The notes beneath the pieces were generated by a model. It ran no database searches, was not told the origin of the DNA, and saw nothing but the letters and a program-made list of their open reading frames with translations. The translations under genes were made by a program, and so were the position numbers. A stretch of DNA of 64,000 nucleotides from Odobenus rosmarus divergens (taxonomy: Eukaryota > Chordata > Mammalia > Carnivora > Odobenidae): assembly GCF_000321225.1 (NCBI RefSeq), contig NW_004451869.1, positions 124,001 to 188,000 on the forward strand, in the 5' to 3' direction. Numbering within the stretch: the first letter of the stretch is position 1; the number at the start of each line of letters is the position of its first letter. This document shows, piece by piece, positions 33,157 through 43,720 of this stretch.

Positions 33157-33540
33157 TTTTTATCTTAGAGCTCTGGAAGCCAGAAATCCAAAATCAGTCT
33201 CATTGGGCCAAAGTGAAGTTGTTGGTTCCTTCCAGAGGTTCTAGAGGGAGATCTGATTCCTTGTTTTCTTCAGCTTCTAGATGCCACCTGCATTCCTTGG
33301 CTGGTGGCCCCCTTCTTCCTATTCAACTCCAAGAGTCTGGCAATCCCTCTGTCTACATCCCCATCACCTTCTCTTGACTTTGTCCCTCCTACCTCCCTCT
33401 TAGAAGGACTTTTGTGATTACAGAGGATTCATTTAGACAATCTCCCATCTCAAGATCCTCAACTTAATTGCATCTACAAATCCTTTCTGCCCGGTAAGGC
33501 GACATTCAGAGACCCCAGGGGCTAGGAAGGGGTTATCTTT
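33157..33540 (-). mobile_element. MLT1-like LTR remnant
   Basis: GCTCTGGAAGCCAGAAATCC, TCCTTCCAGAGGTTCTAGAG, GCATTCCTTGGCTGGTGGCC, TTGTGATTACAGAGGATTC and ATCTCAAGATCCTCAACTT, ending GGGGGCCACTAGTCTGCC, run in the antisense order of these LTR-like repeats. Confidence 0.55.
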
Positions 33541-34329
33541 AGGGGGCCACTAGTCTGCCAACTGTGGGATCAGAGTCTTGTTCCCTTGCTTTTTTTTTTG
33601 GATTCTTTAAGAGCGGGAATCCTGCCTGTCTTTGGGCATCAGCCTACAGCAGCTTTGTCCCAACCAGCAGCCTAGACCCTCCTCCTGAGGCACCAAGGAG
33701 AGGCCAGCAGAACAAGGTGGGAACTGCCTGGTCTTTCCCCTGGGAGTGAGCCAGGTGAGCCGAGCAGAGGCTTCAGACCCTGGGTTGCACACATGGAAGG
33801 CTGGTAGCGGCTGCTGGCTGCAATGTGCCAATAAACCAACTTTCAGGGGAGAAAAGTCCTGATTTGTCTTGTGTGCCAAAGTGTAAATTCTCCCAGCATG
33901 GCCAATTCCATGCTACCAGCACGACAGGACTTCACACGGCATTGGAAAGAGATGCACATCATCGTGAGCCATTGGCATGACTGCCACCCAACTGCCCACC
34001 AGGATATCAAGGTTGGCCATGGTCCAGCTGAAGGGACACAACTGAAATGTGTGGTCAAAGCCAAGTACCCCAAAGTGAGCCATGGGAGTTGGACACAGAG
34101 CCAGACCAGAGTCAGAGAAGAGAGTAAGCCATGCCCAGGGGACATCTGGTCCAAGGGGTGAGGGGGCTGATGATGATGAGCATTCACACCTGTGCTCTAT
34201 TTAAGAAGACACACTTACCATACTGACCCTTCTTTAGACCCCAGAATGACAGCCCTGAACTTGTGGGTTCTCTCTAGCTCCTTTCTGAGTGCAGGAATGG
34301 AGTTGAGTTAGAGACTTCCTTGAGATGCT
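33541..34329. other. single-copy DNA, no gene recognised
   Basis: A 96-codon plus-strand open frame (33871-34161) has no domain I recognise. A poly-T run (TTTTTTTTT) lies at about 33590. Confidence 0.4.
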
Positions 34330-34555
34330 TCATGAGTCTTATTGGGTGGCCATAACGAGGTCCCACAGACTTGGGGGCTCAAACAACCAAACTGCACTGT
34401 TATAGCCCTGGAGACCAGAAGTCCAAGATCAACGTCTGGGCAGGTTTGGTTCCCCATTCACCTTGCATTAGGGTCCACCCTAAACACTTATAACTCCATT
34501 ACCTTTGTAAAGGCCCTATCTCCAAATACAGTCCCATTCTGAGGTAGGATGTTAG
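34330..34555 (-). mobile_element. MLT1-like LTR fragment
   Basis: GGTGGCCATAACGAGGTCCC, CCTGGAGACCAGAAGTCCAA, AAGGCCCTATCTCCAAATAC and CAGTCCCATTCTGAGG appear in antisense order with internal gaps. Confidence 0.45.
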
Positions 34556-35171
34556 GATGACAGCATAGGGGGGTGGGCAGGGCACAAGAGAGGTTTCCAA
34601 TGGGCCCTTGATGCTGTGACTATCCACAGCCACTCCTAGGCTGCTCCTCAGCCCCTCCCTCCCACATCCCTGTTCTCTCTCCTTCCCCTCTGTGGCCCTC
34701 CCCTTCTCTCCCTTCCCTTCTGAGAATCAAAGCCGAATGGTCCTAGGAGGGGCCCATGTCTGGTATAACTGAGTCCGATGTGTGTCTCTGAGCTAGATTA
34801 GGATCAGGACATTTGTCCAGGTTTGGGATATGGTCTGGGGTCAAGAGACAACACACAAGGAGGTCTGTTCATGGGTGGAGCCAGAGGGGGTGAGGGGCAT
34901 GGCGAGAACTTGCAGACATGTCATCAGGGTGTGAGGATGTGGCAGTTGACAGGAGAAAATCATTGCCTTTGGTTTTACCATTTGCTCCATTCCAGACACC
35001 AATGCCCAGAATTCCTCTTGGAGCAGGATGAGCCTCAGGGCCAGCGCTGAGACTCAGTTTCCTAATATGAGAGAAGGCAAGTATAGGTCCACTGTCCCTG
35101 ATTCAAAAACCTCACGGCCAAATGTATTTTGGAATTCAACTTATTTTGTATTTTAGAAAGATACACCTATT
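34556..35171. other. unassigned DNA
   Basis: 35080-35170 (AGGTCCACTGTCCCTGATTC, AACCTCACGGCCAAATG) is reminiscent of an old DNA transposon. Not firm. Confidence 0.3.
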
Positions 35172-35375
35172 GGGGTGCCTGGGTGGCTCAGTGGGTTAGG
35201 CGTCCAACTCTTGATTTCCTTCCGCTCAGGTCATGATCTCGAGGTCATGAGATCGGGCCCTGCATTGGGCTCCATGCTCAGTGGGGAGTCTGCTTCTCTA
35301 CCTCTCTCTCCCTCTGCCCTTCCTCCCACTCTCTCTGTCTCTCTAAAATGAATAAATAAATCTTAAAAAAATCAA
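35172..35375 (+). mobile_element. Can-SINE
   Basis: Head GGGGTGCCTGGGTGGCTCAG, body GTCCAACTCTTGATTTCCTT and GGTCATGATCTCGAGGTCAT. The tail runs into (AATA)n-like DNA up to 35430. No clear duplication. Confidence 0.93.
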
Positions 35376-35819
35376 AAATAAATAATAAAAAATAAGTAAA
35401 TAATAAAAGAATAGATAAATAAATAAATAAGTACATTACAGAGTACTCCCAGCAGGGTCTAAAGTTGCACCCTGTAATCTAAAACATTGATAATCCTGCA
35501 GGAAAATGGATGAATATCCACATTATGTGGGGTACATAAGGACTATAAATAGCCTCACATCAGCCCCACTCGGGCCTCATAGCCAGATGAGTAAGAAGAA
35601 AACATGGTGTTTAAAGAGCTTTCTGAATTTCAGAAGTGAAAAGTGACTTTAGACCTTGTAATGTGTATTTTGGAGGATCTCTTAGAGATTTAATAAAAAA
35701 CGGAGGGGAGTTCAAATAGTACTTGCTAGAAGAAGACAAAGAACACCTCTCTGAGCTGCAGCTTCGGAAAACACGATGGAGTGTCCTTGAAAAATTAAAA
35801 ACAGCTCGGCCATATGCCC
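35376..35819. other. unassigned DNA with A-rich start
   Basis: 35376-35430 is AATAA-rich, probably an expanded SINE tail. The rest is unassigned. Confidence 0.35.
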
Positions 35820-36161
35820 CAGGAATTCCACTTCTGGGTTTTTGCCCAAAGGAAATAAAAGCAGGTACCAAAGAGATGTGTGCACACCCGTGTTCATCAC
35901 AGCATTGTTCAGAGTTGGTTGCCAAGCCACGGAAACAACCCAAGGGTCCAGGGCGGATGCATGGATAAAGATGATTCGGTATATATAGACACAATGCAAC
36001 ATCATTCAGCCGTGAGAAAGAAGGAAGTGTTGCCATTTGCAACAACACGGATGGAGCTTGAGGGTATTGTGCTAAGTGAAATAAGCCAGACAGAGACAAT
36101 ACTGTACAGCTTCGCTTATATCTGGAGAATCTTTAAAAAAAAAAAAAAAAAGAAAAGGATT

Positions 36162-36335
36162 GGGCGCCTGGGTGGCGGCTCAGGTCATGATCCCAGGGTC
36201 CTGGGATCGAGTCCCACATCGGTCTCCCTGCTCAGCGGGGAGTCTGCTTCTCCCTCTACCCTTCCCCCCTGCTTATGCTCTCTCTCTCTCACTCTCTCTC
36301 TCAAATAAATAAATAAAATCTTAAAAAAAAAAAAG
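36162..36335 (+). mobile_element. Can-SINE with 23-bp A-box deletion
   Basis: GGGCGCCTGGGTGG continues directly into CGGCTCAGGTCATGATCCC, so 23 bases are missing between the two. The loss removes the pol III A-box sequence. The rest of the body and tail are ordinary. Confidence 0.92.
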
Positions 36336-36683
36336 ACAAATTCACAGAAACAGGGAGTAGAAGACCGGTTGCCAGGGGCTGGAGGTGGAGGAAATCAGGA
36401 GAGGTTTTCCCAAAGGACACAAACTATCAGCTATAAGATGAAAGATGAGCCAGGTCTGAGCATCTAATGTATAATATGGTGACTGCAGTTAACACCATAG
36501 TGTGTAAGTGAAATTTGCTAAGGAAATAGAACCTAAATGGTCTCACCAAAGAAGAAAAACAAAAAGAAAAAATAGAAGGTAAATATGGAAGGTGATGCCT
36601 CTGTTAAGTAACCAGATGACGGGAGTCCTGTCACAATGTATCGAATCATCACCATGTATCCTTCACCTCTTACAATCTTATTT

Positions 36684-36819
36684 TCTTAAGGATTTCTTAT
36701 ATATTCATTTGAGAGAGAAAGCACAAGCGGGGGGAGGGGCAGAGGGAGACTCTCAGGACCAGAAATCAAGACCTGAGCCGAAGGCAGACACTTAACCGAC
36801 TGAGCCACCCAGGCACCCC
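36684..36819 (-). mobile_element. Can-SINE, shortened body
   Basis: ATATTCATTTGAGAGAGAAAG, GACCTGAGCCGAAGGCAGAC and CGACTGAGCCACCCAGGCAC are present. The central reversed body (CATGGAGCC...GATCCC region) is missing, so it is about 135 bp. A loose repeat (TCTTACAATCTTA and TCTTACAACTTTA) lies on each side. Confidence 0.88.
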
Positions 36820-36868
36820 TACCTGTCTTACAACTTTATTTGCCAGTTATGCCTCAATAAAACTATAG

Positions 36869-37494
36869 GGTAAAACCCTGTTGCTTCTACCCCTTGTCTG
36901 GCTCAGAAGTGGGTTTTGGGGACCATTTGCTGTCTCCTGTGTCCCCAGCCCGTCCCCAGGAGCCTCCCTCTGGCCTGCCTGGCACCTGCCGTGGAGGCTG
37001 CAAGCTTAGGAGGTCTGGCCAGCAACATAGGGTCCTGGAGCCTGGCTCACCAAGGCCATTTCTCTCCTTTGAGCTGACCCCAGGTCACAGGCCTCCAGAA
37101 AGATCCTCCCTCTGCCTCCACCTCCTGCAGGCCTTTTCTGTCCCCTTCTGGGTGGTTAAGCCCCTCTCCTGCCACCTCTCAACACGCTGGCCAGAGTCTG
37201 GGAATGGGCCTGGCCACTGAAGGGCTGTCTGAGCCCCAGGAGAGAGCCCCCAAGGAACCCACAATTCAAACATTGACACCCAATCAGACATAAGCCCAAA
37301 GCCTCAATAGATCAAGTGGTACCCACTGTTGTCAGTCCCTTACATCCGCAAGCCAACCAGGGGACAGACTGGGGGCTGCTTGGATCCCAGCACAGGGACA
37401 TTAGGAAGAATCAGCAAATATCCTTATATCCACGCTGTGTAGCATTTTGCCCCTAAAAATAAAGAAGTCAACAATAGAGAATTCATTGGACTTT
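36869..37494. other. single-copy DNA, no gene recognised
   Basis: GC-rich mixed sequence with a 108-codon chance frame. Confidence 0.4.
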
Positions 37495-37700
37495 ATTAAA
37501 AGTCAGAGAGGTTGGGAATTGGGGGGGGTGGGGGCTGGTATTTGGAGCCTGCTTTAGACACTTTAAAAGTTGTGTGGTCCTGGGCAGGTCCTTTTACTTC
37601 TTTTGCCTCTGTTTGCTCACCTGTAAAATGGGGGCAGTCAGGGCCTCCACCCCCAGATACACACAAGGATTGAATGAAACTGGATGTGAAGGACATACTC
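37495..37700 (+). mobile_element. MIR
   Basis: GTTGTGTGGTCCTGGGCAGG, CTTCTTTTGCCTCTGTTTGC and CACCTGTAAAATGGGGGCAG, ending in GGATTGAATGAAACTGGATG, follow MIR order. A G-run precedes it. Confidence 0.65.
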
Positions 37701-37789
37701 CACACCCACCGCCCTTTTGAACTGTCAGCTCCCAAGCAAGGTGCTGACGCGGTTCCCAAGGCCCTGAGTGGCCTGGGTGAGGCCACCCT

Positions 37790-37927
37790 CCTGCTCCCCT
37801 CCTGCCGCCCCTACCCTTGTTTGTTCCAGCCTCACCAGCCTCCTTTGGGGCTCCAAAATTGCCAAGCTCCTCCCTACCTCAAAGCCTTTACACATCTCTG
37901 CCTGGCTTCTTCTGGTAAGAAACTAGA
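37790..37927 (+). mobile_element. L2 3' fragment
   Basis: CAGCCTCACCAGCCTCCTTTG, CCAAGCTCCTCCCTACCTCA and AAGCCTTTACACATCTCTGCC match the L2 3' end in sense. Confidence 0.55.
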
Positions 37928-38846
37928 TGCTTTCCCACTAAGATCCAGGAACAAGGCAAATTGTCTATTTTCACCACTCCTGCTCAATATTCTACTGAAA
38001 GTTCTAGCTAATGCAATAAGACACAAAAAGGAAATAAAAGATAGATTGTGAAGGAAGAAATAAAGCTGTCTTCATTCACAGATGACATGATTGTCTACGT
38101 AGAAAATCCCAAAGAATCGACAAAAACATTCTGGAACTAATAAGCTACTAGAGCAAGGTTGTAGAATATAAAGTTAATATACAAAAGTCAATTGCTTTCT
38201 TTTATATCAGCAATGAACAATGGAATTTAAGTTGTTCTAACTGAAAGTGAAAACACCATACCATTTATGTTAGTACCATGATAAAGGTACTTAGGTATAA
38301 ATCTAACAAAATACATACAAGATCTGTATGAGGAAAACTACAAAACTCTAATGAAAGAAATCAAAGAAGATCTAAATAAATAGAGAGATATCCCATGTTC
38401 ATGGATAAGAAGATTAAATATTGCCAAGATGTCAGTTCTTTCCAAATTAACTTATAGATTCAGTGAAATACCGATCAGAATCCCAGCCAGTTATTTTGTG
38501 GAAATCAACAAATCTATTCCAAAGTTTAATATAGGAAGGCAAATGACTCAGAAAGCCAATACAATATTGAAAGAGAAGAACAAAGTTGAAGGACTGGCAA
38601 TACCTGACTTCAAGTCTTATTATAAAGCTAAAATAATCAAGTGACAGTATGCTATTGATAAAAGAATAGAAGGATAGAGGGGTGCCTGGGTGGCTCAGTT
38701 GACTGAGCATCCATCTCTTGATTTTGGCTCAGGTCATGATCTCAGGGTTGTGAGATCAAGCCCCACGTCAGCCTCTGTGCTCAGTGTGGAGTCTGCTTGG
38801 GATTCTCTCTTTCCTTCTCCCTCTGCCCTTCCCCCAGCTTGTGCTA

Positions 38847-38885
<39 letters not shown>

Positions 38886-40213
38886 AATCTTTAAAAAAGA
38901 AAAAAGGAATAAACAAATAGATCAATAGAACAGAGCACCCAAAAATAGACCCACACAAATATAGTCAACTAATCTATGACAAAGGATCAAAGGGAATTTA
39001 ATGAAGAAAGTGTCGTTTTTTTCCACAAATGGTGTTGGAACAACTGGACATCCACAAGCAAAAAACAGTTAATTTAGACACAGACCATACATCTTTCACA
39101 AAAAGTTAACTCAAAATGGTTCATAGACCTAAATGTAAAATGCAAAACTCTAAAATTTCTAGAAGATAGCATAAGAGAAAATCTAGATGACCTTGAGTTT
39201 GGTGAAGACTTTTTAGATAAAATAAAAACATGATCCATAAAGAAAAAATTGATAAGCTGAACTTCATTAAAATTAAAAGCTTCTGCTCTGCAAAAGACAC
39301 CATCAAGAAAATCAGAAGATAAGCCATTGACTGGGAGAAAATATTTATAAAACATGTATCTGATAAAGGACTACTATCCAAAATACAAAGAACTCTTAAA
39401 ATTCAACAATAAGTAACAAATAACCCAATTTAAAAATGTGCAAAAGATATGAAGAGACACATCACCAAAAAAGATATACAGATGGCAAATAAGCTATGAA
39501 AAGATGCTTCCCATCATATGTCATTAGGAAATTGCAAGCTAAGACAGCAATGAGATACCATCACATACCTACTAGAATGGTGAAAATCCAAAATCCTGAC
39601 AATACCAAATGCTGGTAAAGATGTAGAGCAATAGGAACTCTCATTCATTGCTGATGGGAGTGCAAAACGGTACATTCACTTGGAAGACAGTTTGGCACTT
39701 TCTTACAAAACTAAATATGCCCTTACCATACCATACAATCTAGCCAATCATACTCATTAGTATTTACTCAAATGAGTTGAAAACTTATGCCCACAAAAAA
39801 CCTGCACATGGATGTTTATACCAGCTTTATTCATTATTGACAAAACTTGGAAGCAGCCAAGATATCCTTCAGAAGGTGAATGAATAAATAGATTGTAGTA
39901 CATCCAGACATTAGACTATTACTCAGCACTGAAAAGAAATGAGCTATCAAGCCATGAAAAGACATGGAGGAACTTTAAATGCATATTGCCAAATGAAGAA
40001 GCCAATTTGAAAAGGCTACATACCGTATGATTCCAACTATATTATTCTGGAAAAGACAAAACTATGGAGACAGTAAGAAGATCAGTAATTTCCAGGGGTT
40101 AGTGGGAAGGGAGGGATGAATTGGCAGAGCATGGAGGGTTTTTAGGGCAGTGAAACTATTCTATTCAATTTTTCTATGAACCTAAAATTGCTCTAAAAAA
40201 ATAAAGCCTATTT
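37928..40213 (+). mobile_element. old L1, ORF2 3' half and 3' UTR
   Basis: From AGATCCAGGAACAAGGCAAAT through ACCACTCCTGCTCAATATTC, GTCTTCATTCACAGATGACAT, ACTTCAAGTCTTATTATAAAG, ACTGGGAGAAAATATTTATAA, GAGATACCATCACATACC, GATGTTTATACCAGCTTTATT and GGGCAGTGAAACTATTCTA, ending CTCTAAAAAAATAAAGCC, the L1 order is complete for reverse transcriptase through the 3' UTR. The reading frame is broken by many stops. The SINE at 38679 splits it. Confidence 0.88.
38679..38905 (+). mobile_element. Can-SINE in L1 with long (AAAT)n tail
   Basis: Head GGGGTGCCTGGGTGGCTCAG, body GCATCCATCTCTTGATTTTGG and GTCATGATCTCAGGGTTGTG. The tail has about ten AAAT units (38847-38886). L1 sequence resumes after it. Confidence 0.94.
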
Positions 40214-40299
40214 TTTCAATGGAACACTGAGTTTGGGCAACCAAAATGGGGAGGGAAGGGAATTTGAAGGATATATGTCATTTGTGGCTGCCCAAAATA

Positions 40300-40760
40300 T
40301 TTTAAACACCTTCCCCATGGCTTGAGCACTATAATGCCCAGTTCTTATGACTAGAACTACATTTCCCAGCCTGCCTTGCCACTGGGGGCCATATGACTTG
40401 GACTCTACCAATCAGATGTAACCATGTGAAACTGATCAGGCAATGAGTTAGGAGAGGAAACACATAGATCAGGAGATGTTCCTTTTGCTGCCCCATAGAG
40501 GCAGCACGTTTAGAGGTCATTAGCAAGGACAGCAGTTTCCTGGCCATGGCAGAGGCAGCGTGGAATGGAGTCAGCAGCTCCCTTCTGAGCCAGTCTGCCG
40601 TTCTGGAAACTGGTCCTGAAAACCCATTGTAGACCTTGTGCTGAATCCCTTCCAAAGATTCTATGAGCTCTTTAGTGTCTTGTAATAAATTCTATCCTGC
40701 TTTAAACTACCCCGGGGGAATTCTGTTGTCTGCAACTAAGAAACCTGACTGATACAATGT
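40300..40760 (+). mobile_element. LTR-like repeat with polyadenylation signal
   Basis: GAACTACATTTCCCAGCCTG, CCACTGGGGGCCATATGACT, AATGGAGTCAGCAGCTCCC, GTCTTGTAATAAATTCTATCC and GTCTGCAACTAAGAAACCTGAC, ending in TGATACA, have the order of an ancient LTR: promoter-like part, AATAAA, terminus. Family not resolved. Confidence 0.45.
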
Positions 40761-40965
40761 AGGTTTTGTTTCAGGTTTGTTTTGCTACTAAAATTAATTT
40801 AAAATAAATATAAGCCGTTTTATATAGAGAGTGTTAAAAAAAAAAAACCTCATAGATACAGGGAACTGATTGGTGATTGCGGGGGTGGGGTGGTGATGCA
40901 GGAGGAATAAGAAAAATGAGTAGACTGTTGATTTTTTAGTTTAAATAAATTGAATAAATAAATGA
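40761..40965 (+). mobile_element. L1 3' UTR fragment
   Basis: AACCTCATAGATACAGGGAAC and TGATTGGTGATTGCGGGGGT fit the L1 3' UTR segment that precedes the terminus. Confidence 0.5.
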
Positions 40966-41684
40966 AGGAAGGAAGGAATGTACATACATACACACATAAA
41001 TAGAATTTTTTTGTCCCTAAATTTTTGCCTGCATTTCTGCTTAGTTCCTGGAATTACTATGAACTCCAGGAAAGAAGCTACAAATATATTTTGGTCATTG
41101 ATCCACAATGTCAAATGGCTTTCCAGAGAGTTGAAACTAATTTATAGTCCTGTTAGTGATGTATGAAGACACATGTATGAAGACACATGTATGAAGACAC
41201 TGTCTCAACCTCACTTCTGCCTGCATTGAATGTTTTCATTTTTATAGCACAGGAATGCAGGGTGCTATGGGACTCAGAGGGCAGAGAAGAATCTCTTTTC
41301 TTCCTAATACCCTCAGAGAAGGGTCCAACAAGCTCAGACCCTCTGTGCTACTGGTACTCGAGGTGATGCCAAGGTCTGTGCTCTGGGTTTGGTCGCAATC
41401 CAAGGAACAAAGGCCAGATGGCTGATTTGAGGTTGGAGGGAGCTCCTGTCAAGAAGCTCCAGGGTTTTGAACTTGGAGGTGGCCAGTTCCTTTTGGCCCC
41501 ACCTCCTGACTATGGATTTTTTTTCCCTTTACTACTGAGATTCAAATTCCCGGTTTCACAGAGATCTCTATTCATTCTGCTTCTCCACTTGGAAAGTTGC
41601 ATAATTTCATGTTTGTTAAAACACAAAAACAAAAATAACCTGGACCTACAGAAAAGGAAAAAAAAAAAAAAAGCAAAAGCCAGA
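40966..41684. other. unassigned DNA, partly LINE-like
   Basis: 41080-41200 (TGGCTTTCCAGAGAGTTGAAA, TAATTTATAGTCCTGTTAG) suggests antisense L1. 41160-41200 contains three tandem copies of the 14-mer GTATGAAGACACAT (the third partial). No gene. Confidence 0.4.
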
Positions 41685-41885
41685 TTTTGGAATCAGATGG
41701 TTGTGGTTTGAGTCCAAACTGAGAATGGGCTGTGTGATCTTGAGCAAGTCTCTTAACCTCTCTGAGCCTCAGTTACCTCTTCTCCACAACAGGGGAGTTA
41801 TAACCCCCCACCACCCTGGGGTTGGCATCAGAAGCAAGGGCAGTTATCCGCTCAGAAGCTGGCGCAGTACCTGGCACACAGAGAC
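41685..41885 (+). mobile_element. MIR, nearly complete
   Basis: TTTTGGAATCAGATGGTTGTG, GTTTGAGTCCAAACTGAG, GTGTGATCTTGAGCAAGTCTC, TTAACCTCTCTGAGCCTCAG and GCGCAGTACCTGGCACACAG occur in full MIR order. Confidence 0.8.
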
Positions 41886-42469
41886 CCACGACAGGGATGC
41901 ATCCTCCTTTCCCCTTCTCGCTCAAGTCCTCCAGAAACAATCCATTTCTTCACATTGTCCCGGGGTCACTACCATGGTTGGCAAGGGGTGGTGAGTTCTT
42001 CCGGACATCACCTTCCTGGGAGTTGCTGGAGGAATGTGGGACTCCGGGCCCCCGCTGGGTCTGTATGCTCTGAGTCACATGACTGCTTTGGATTGGTAAA
42101 GGCAGAGGGTGGAGCTGGACCAGGTCAAACTGGCTACTTTAATGATGCATTTTTTGCTTCCCGTAGCAGAACATCCAACTCAGAAGGGCCTAAACAGTCA
42201 GGGGTCATTATTCCCATTAACAAGAAGTTCAAAGTAGGGAGGTTTCTTGAGTTATTTCCGTGGCTTAATGATATTATCAGAGACCCAGGTGTTTTCTGTC
42301 TTTTCCCTCTGCCATACATCTGTCCTCATGGTCACCAGATGGCTGCCACTGCTCCAAACTTCACACACAGGCACAATCGTGTCTACTGAAAAGAAGGAGA
42401 GGCCTTGCTTCCTGCACATCTCTTTTTTTTTTTTTTTCCTCCCCATCACACTGCCCCTCCTCAATCCCT
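41886..42469. other. single-copy DNA, no gene recognised
   Basis: It includes an AT-balanced stretch with TGCATTTTTTGCTTCCCG. A plus-strand frame (41955-42389, 144 codons) has no domain. A poly-T run lies at 42422-42438. Confidence 0.4.
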
Positions 42470-42560
42470 CCTGGCAATAATCACCATTCTGTCTTTATGA
42501 TAATGTTTTCCTTGCTTTTCTTTATCATTTTCACCATCTATGTCATCTATGTACGCATTC

Positions 42561-42730
42561 TTTTTTTTTTTTAAGATTGTATTTATTTATTTGTCAGAGA
42601 AAGCGCACAAGCAGGGGGAGCAGGAGGCTCCCCACAGAGCAAGGGGCCCCATGGGACTTGATCCCAGGACCCTGGGATCATGACGGGAGCCAAAGGCAGC
42701 CGCTTAACTAACTGAGCCACCCAGGTGTCC
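42561..42730 (-). mobile_element. Can-SINE, first of two at one target site
   Basis: Reversed tail TTAAGATTGTATTTATTTAT, reversed head CTAACTGAGCCACCCAGGTG. It lies between two exact copies of CTATGTACGCATTC (42547-42560 and 42731-42744). Confidence 0.95.
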
Positions 42731-42744
42731 CTATGTACGCATTC

Positions 42745-42945
42745 TTTTTTTTTTTTTTAAGATTTTATTTATTTATTTGACAGAGAGAGAGATAGCGAGA
42801 GCAGGAACACAAGCAGGGGGAGTGGGAGAGGGAGAAGCAGGCTCCCCGCAGAGCAGGGAGCCCGATGCGGGACTCGATCCCAGGACACTGGGATCATGAC
42901 CTGAGCGGAAGGCAGGCGCTTAACGACTGAGCCACCCAGGCGCCC
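42745..42945 (-). mobile_element. Can-SINE, second at the same target site
   Basis: Reversed tail TTAAGATTTTATTTATTTAT, body GCAGGCTCCCCGCAGAGCAG, reversed head ACGACTGAGCCACCCAGGCG. It lies between the second and third copies of CTATGTACGCATTC (42731-42744 and 42946-42959). It differs throughout from its neighbour, so the pair is not a simple tandem duplication. Confidence 0.95.
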
Positions 42946-43127
42946 CTATGTACGCATTCTTGATTAATATTTTGTTTCGCCTGCTTTCAACTTTATATGC
43001 ACGGAATCATATTGAACATATTCTTCATGTCTTACTTCTTATCTCACCGTTGTTTGTAGGATTCATGCATAGCACTGCACATAATCATGGTTTATTCTTT
43101 TTCAATCCATGGGAAGAATATACCAGA

Positions 43128-43312
43128 GGGCGCCTGGGTGGCTCAGATGGTTGAGCGTCTGCCTTCAGCTCGGGTCATGATCCCAGGGTCCTGGGATCGA
43201 GTCCCACATCGGGCTTCCTGCTCCGTGGGAGGCCTGCTTCTCCCTCTGCCTCTCTCTCTCTCTCTCTCTCTGTCTCTCTTAATAAATAAATAAAATCTTT
43301 AAAAAAAAAAAA
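43128..43312 (+). mobile_element. Can-SINE with exact 14-bp duplication
   Basis: Head GGGCGCCTGGGTGGCTCAGA, body GGTCATGATCCCAGGGTCCT. AAGAATATACCAGA flanks at 43114-43127 and 43313-43326. Confidence 0.96.
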
Positions 43313-43529
43313 AAGAATATACCAGAATGCATTTGCCCACTCTCCTGCTGGTGGACGCTTAGGTCCTTCCAGGGCCATTATGAACAATGCTGCTGTGAGC
43401 ATCCTTCTGACACGCACATGCAGCCGGAGCAGAGCTCCTGGGTCATGGGGTCCCTGCAGGGTCAGCTCTAGTACTGATTTCCCAGTGTTTGTACAATTTC
43501 CATTCTCTCCTGCACAGAGGAGAGTCCTT

Positions 43530-43720
43530 CCCTCTGCGTCTCTGCCGTCCCAATACTGATGAGACTGATCTTTCTGAAAATGTGAACCAGATCTGTCATT
43601 CTCTTGCTTCAGGTCCATTTTACTTAGAATAAGATCCAAACTCTTTAACCCGGTGTTCGGGGCCCTCAGCTCCCTCTCTGCTCCCACCTGTCTCCACTGG
43701 GGAGGAGCCTACCAGCTACC
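43530..43720 (+). mobile_element. L2 3' fragment
   Basis: CTTAGAATAAGATCCAAACTC, TTTAACCCGGTGTTCGGGGC and TCTGCTCCCACCTGTCTCC follow the L2 3' pattern in sense. Confidence 0.55.

Larger units (their letters stand above)
35820..36868 (+). mobile_element. L1 ORF2 end and 3' UTR with two SINEs
   Basis: GGAATTCCACTTCTGGGTTTT, CACCCGTGTTCATCACAGCA, GGATGCATGGATAAAGATG, GTGCTAAGTGAAATAAGCC, CAGGGAGTAGAAGACCGGTT, GTATAATATGGTGACTGCAG and the terminal GCCAGTTATGCCTCAATAAA are L1 3' words in order. Two SINEs interrupt it. Confidence 0.85.
42470..43460 (-). mobile_element. antisense L1 3' region holding three SINEs
   Basis: Between the SINEs: CTGGCAATAATCACCATTCTG, CTTTATATGCACGGAATCATA, GGATTCATGCATAGCACTGC, GACGCTTAGGTCCTTCCAG and ATTATGAACAATGCTGCTGTG, the reverse complement of an L1 3' region, continuous across all three insertions. 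Confidence 0.75.
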
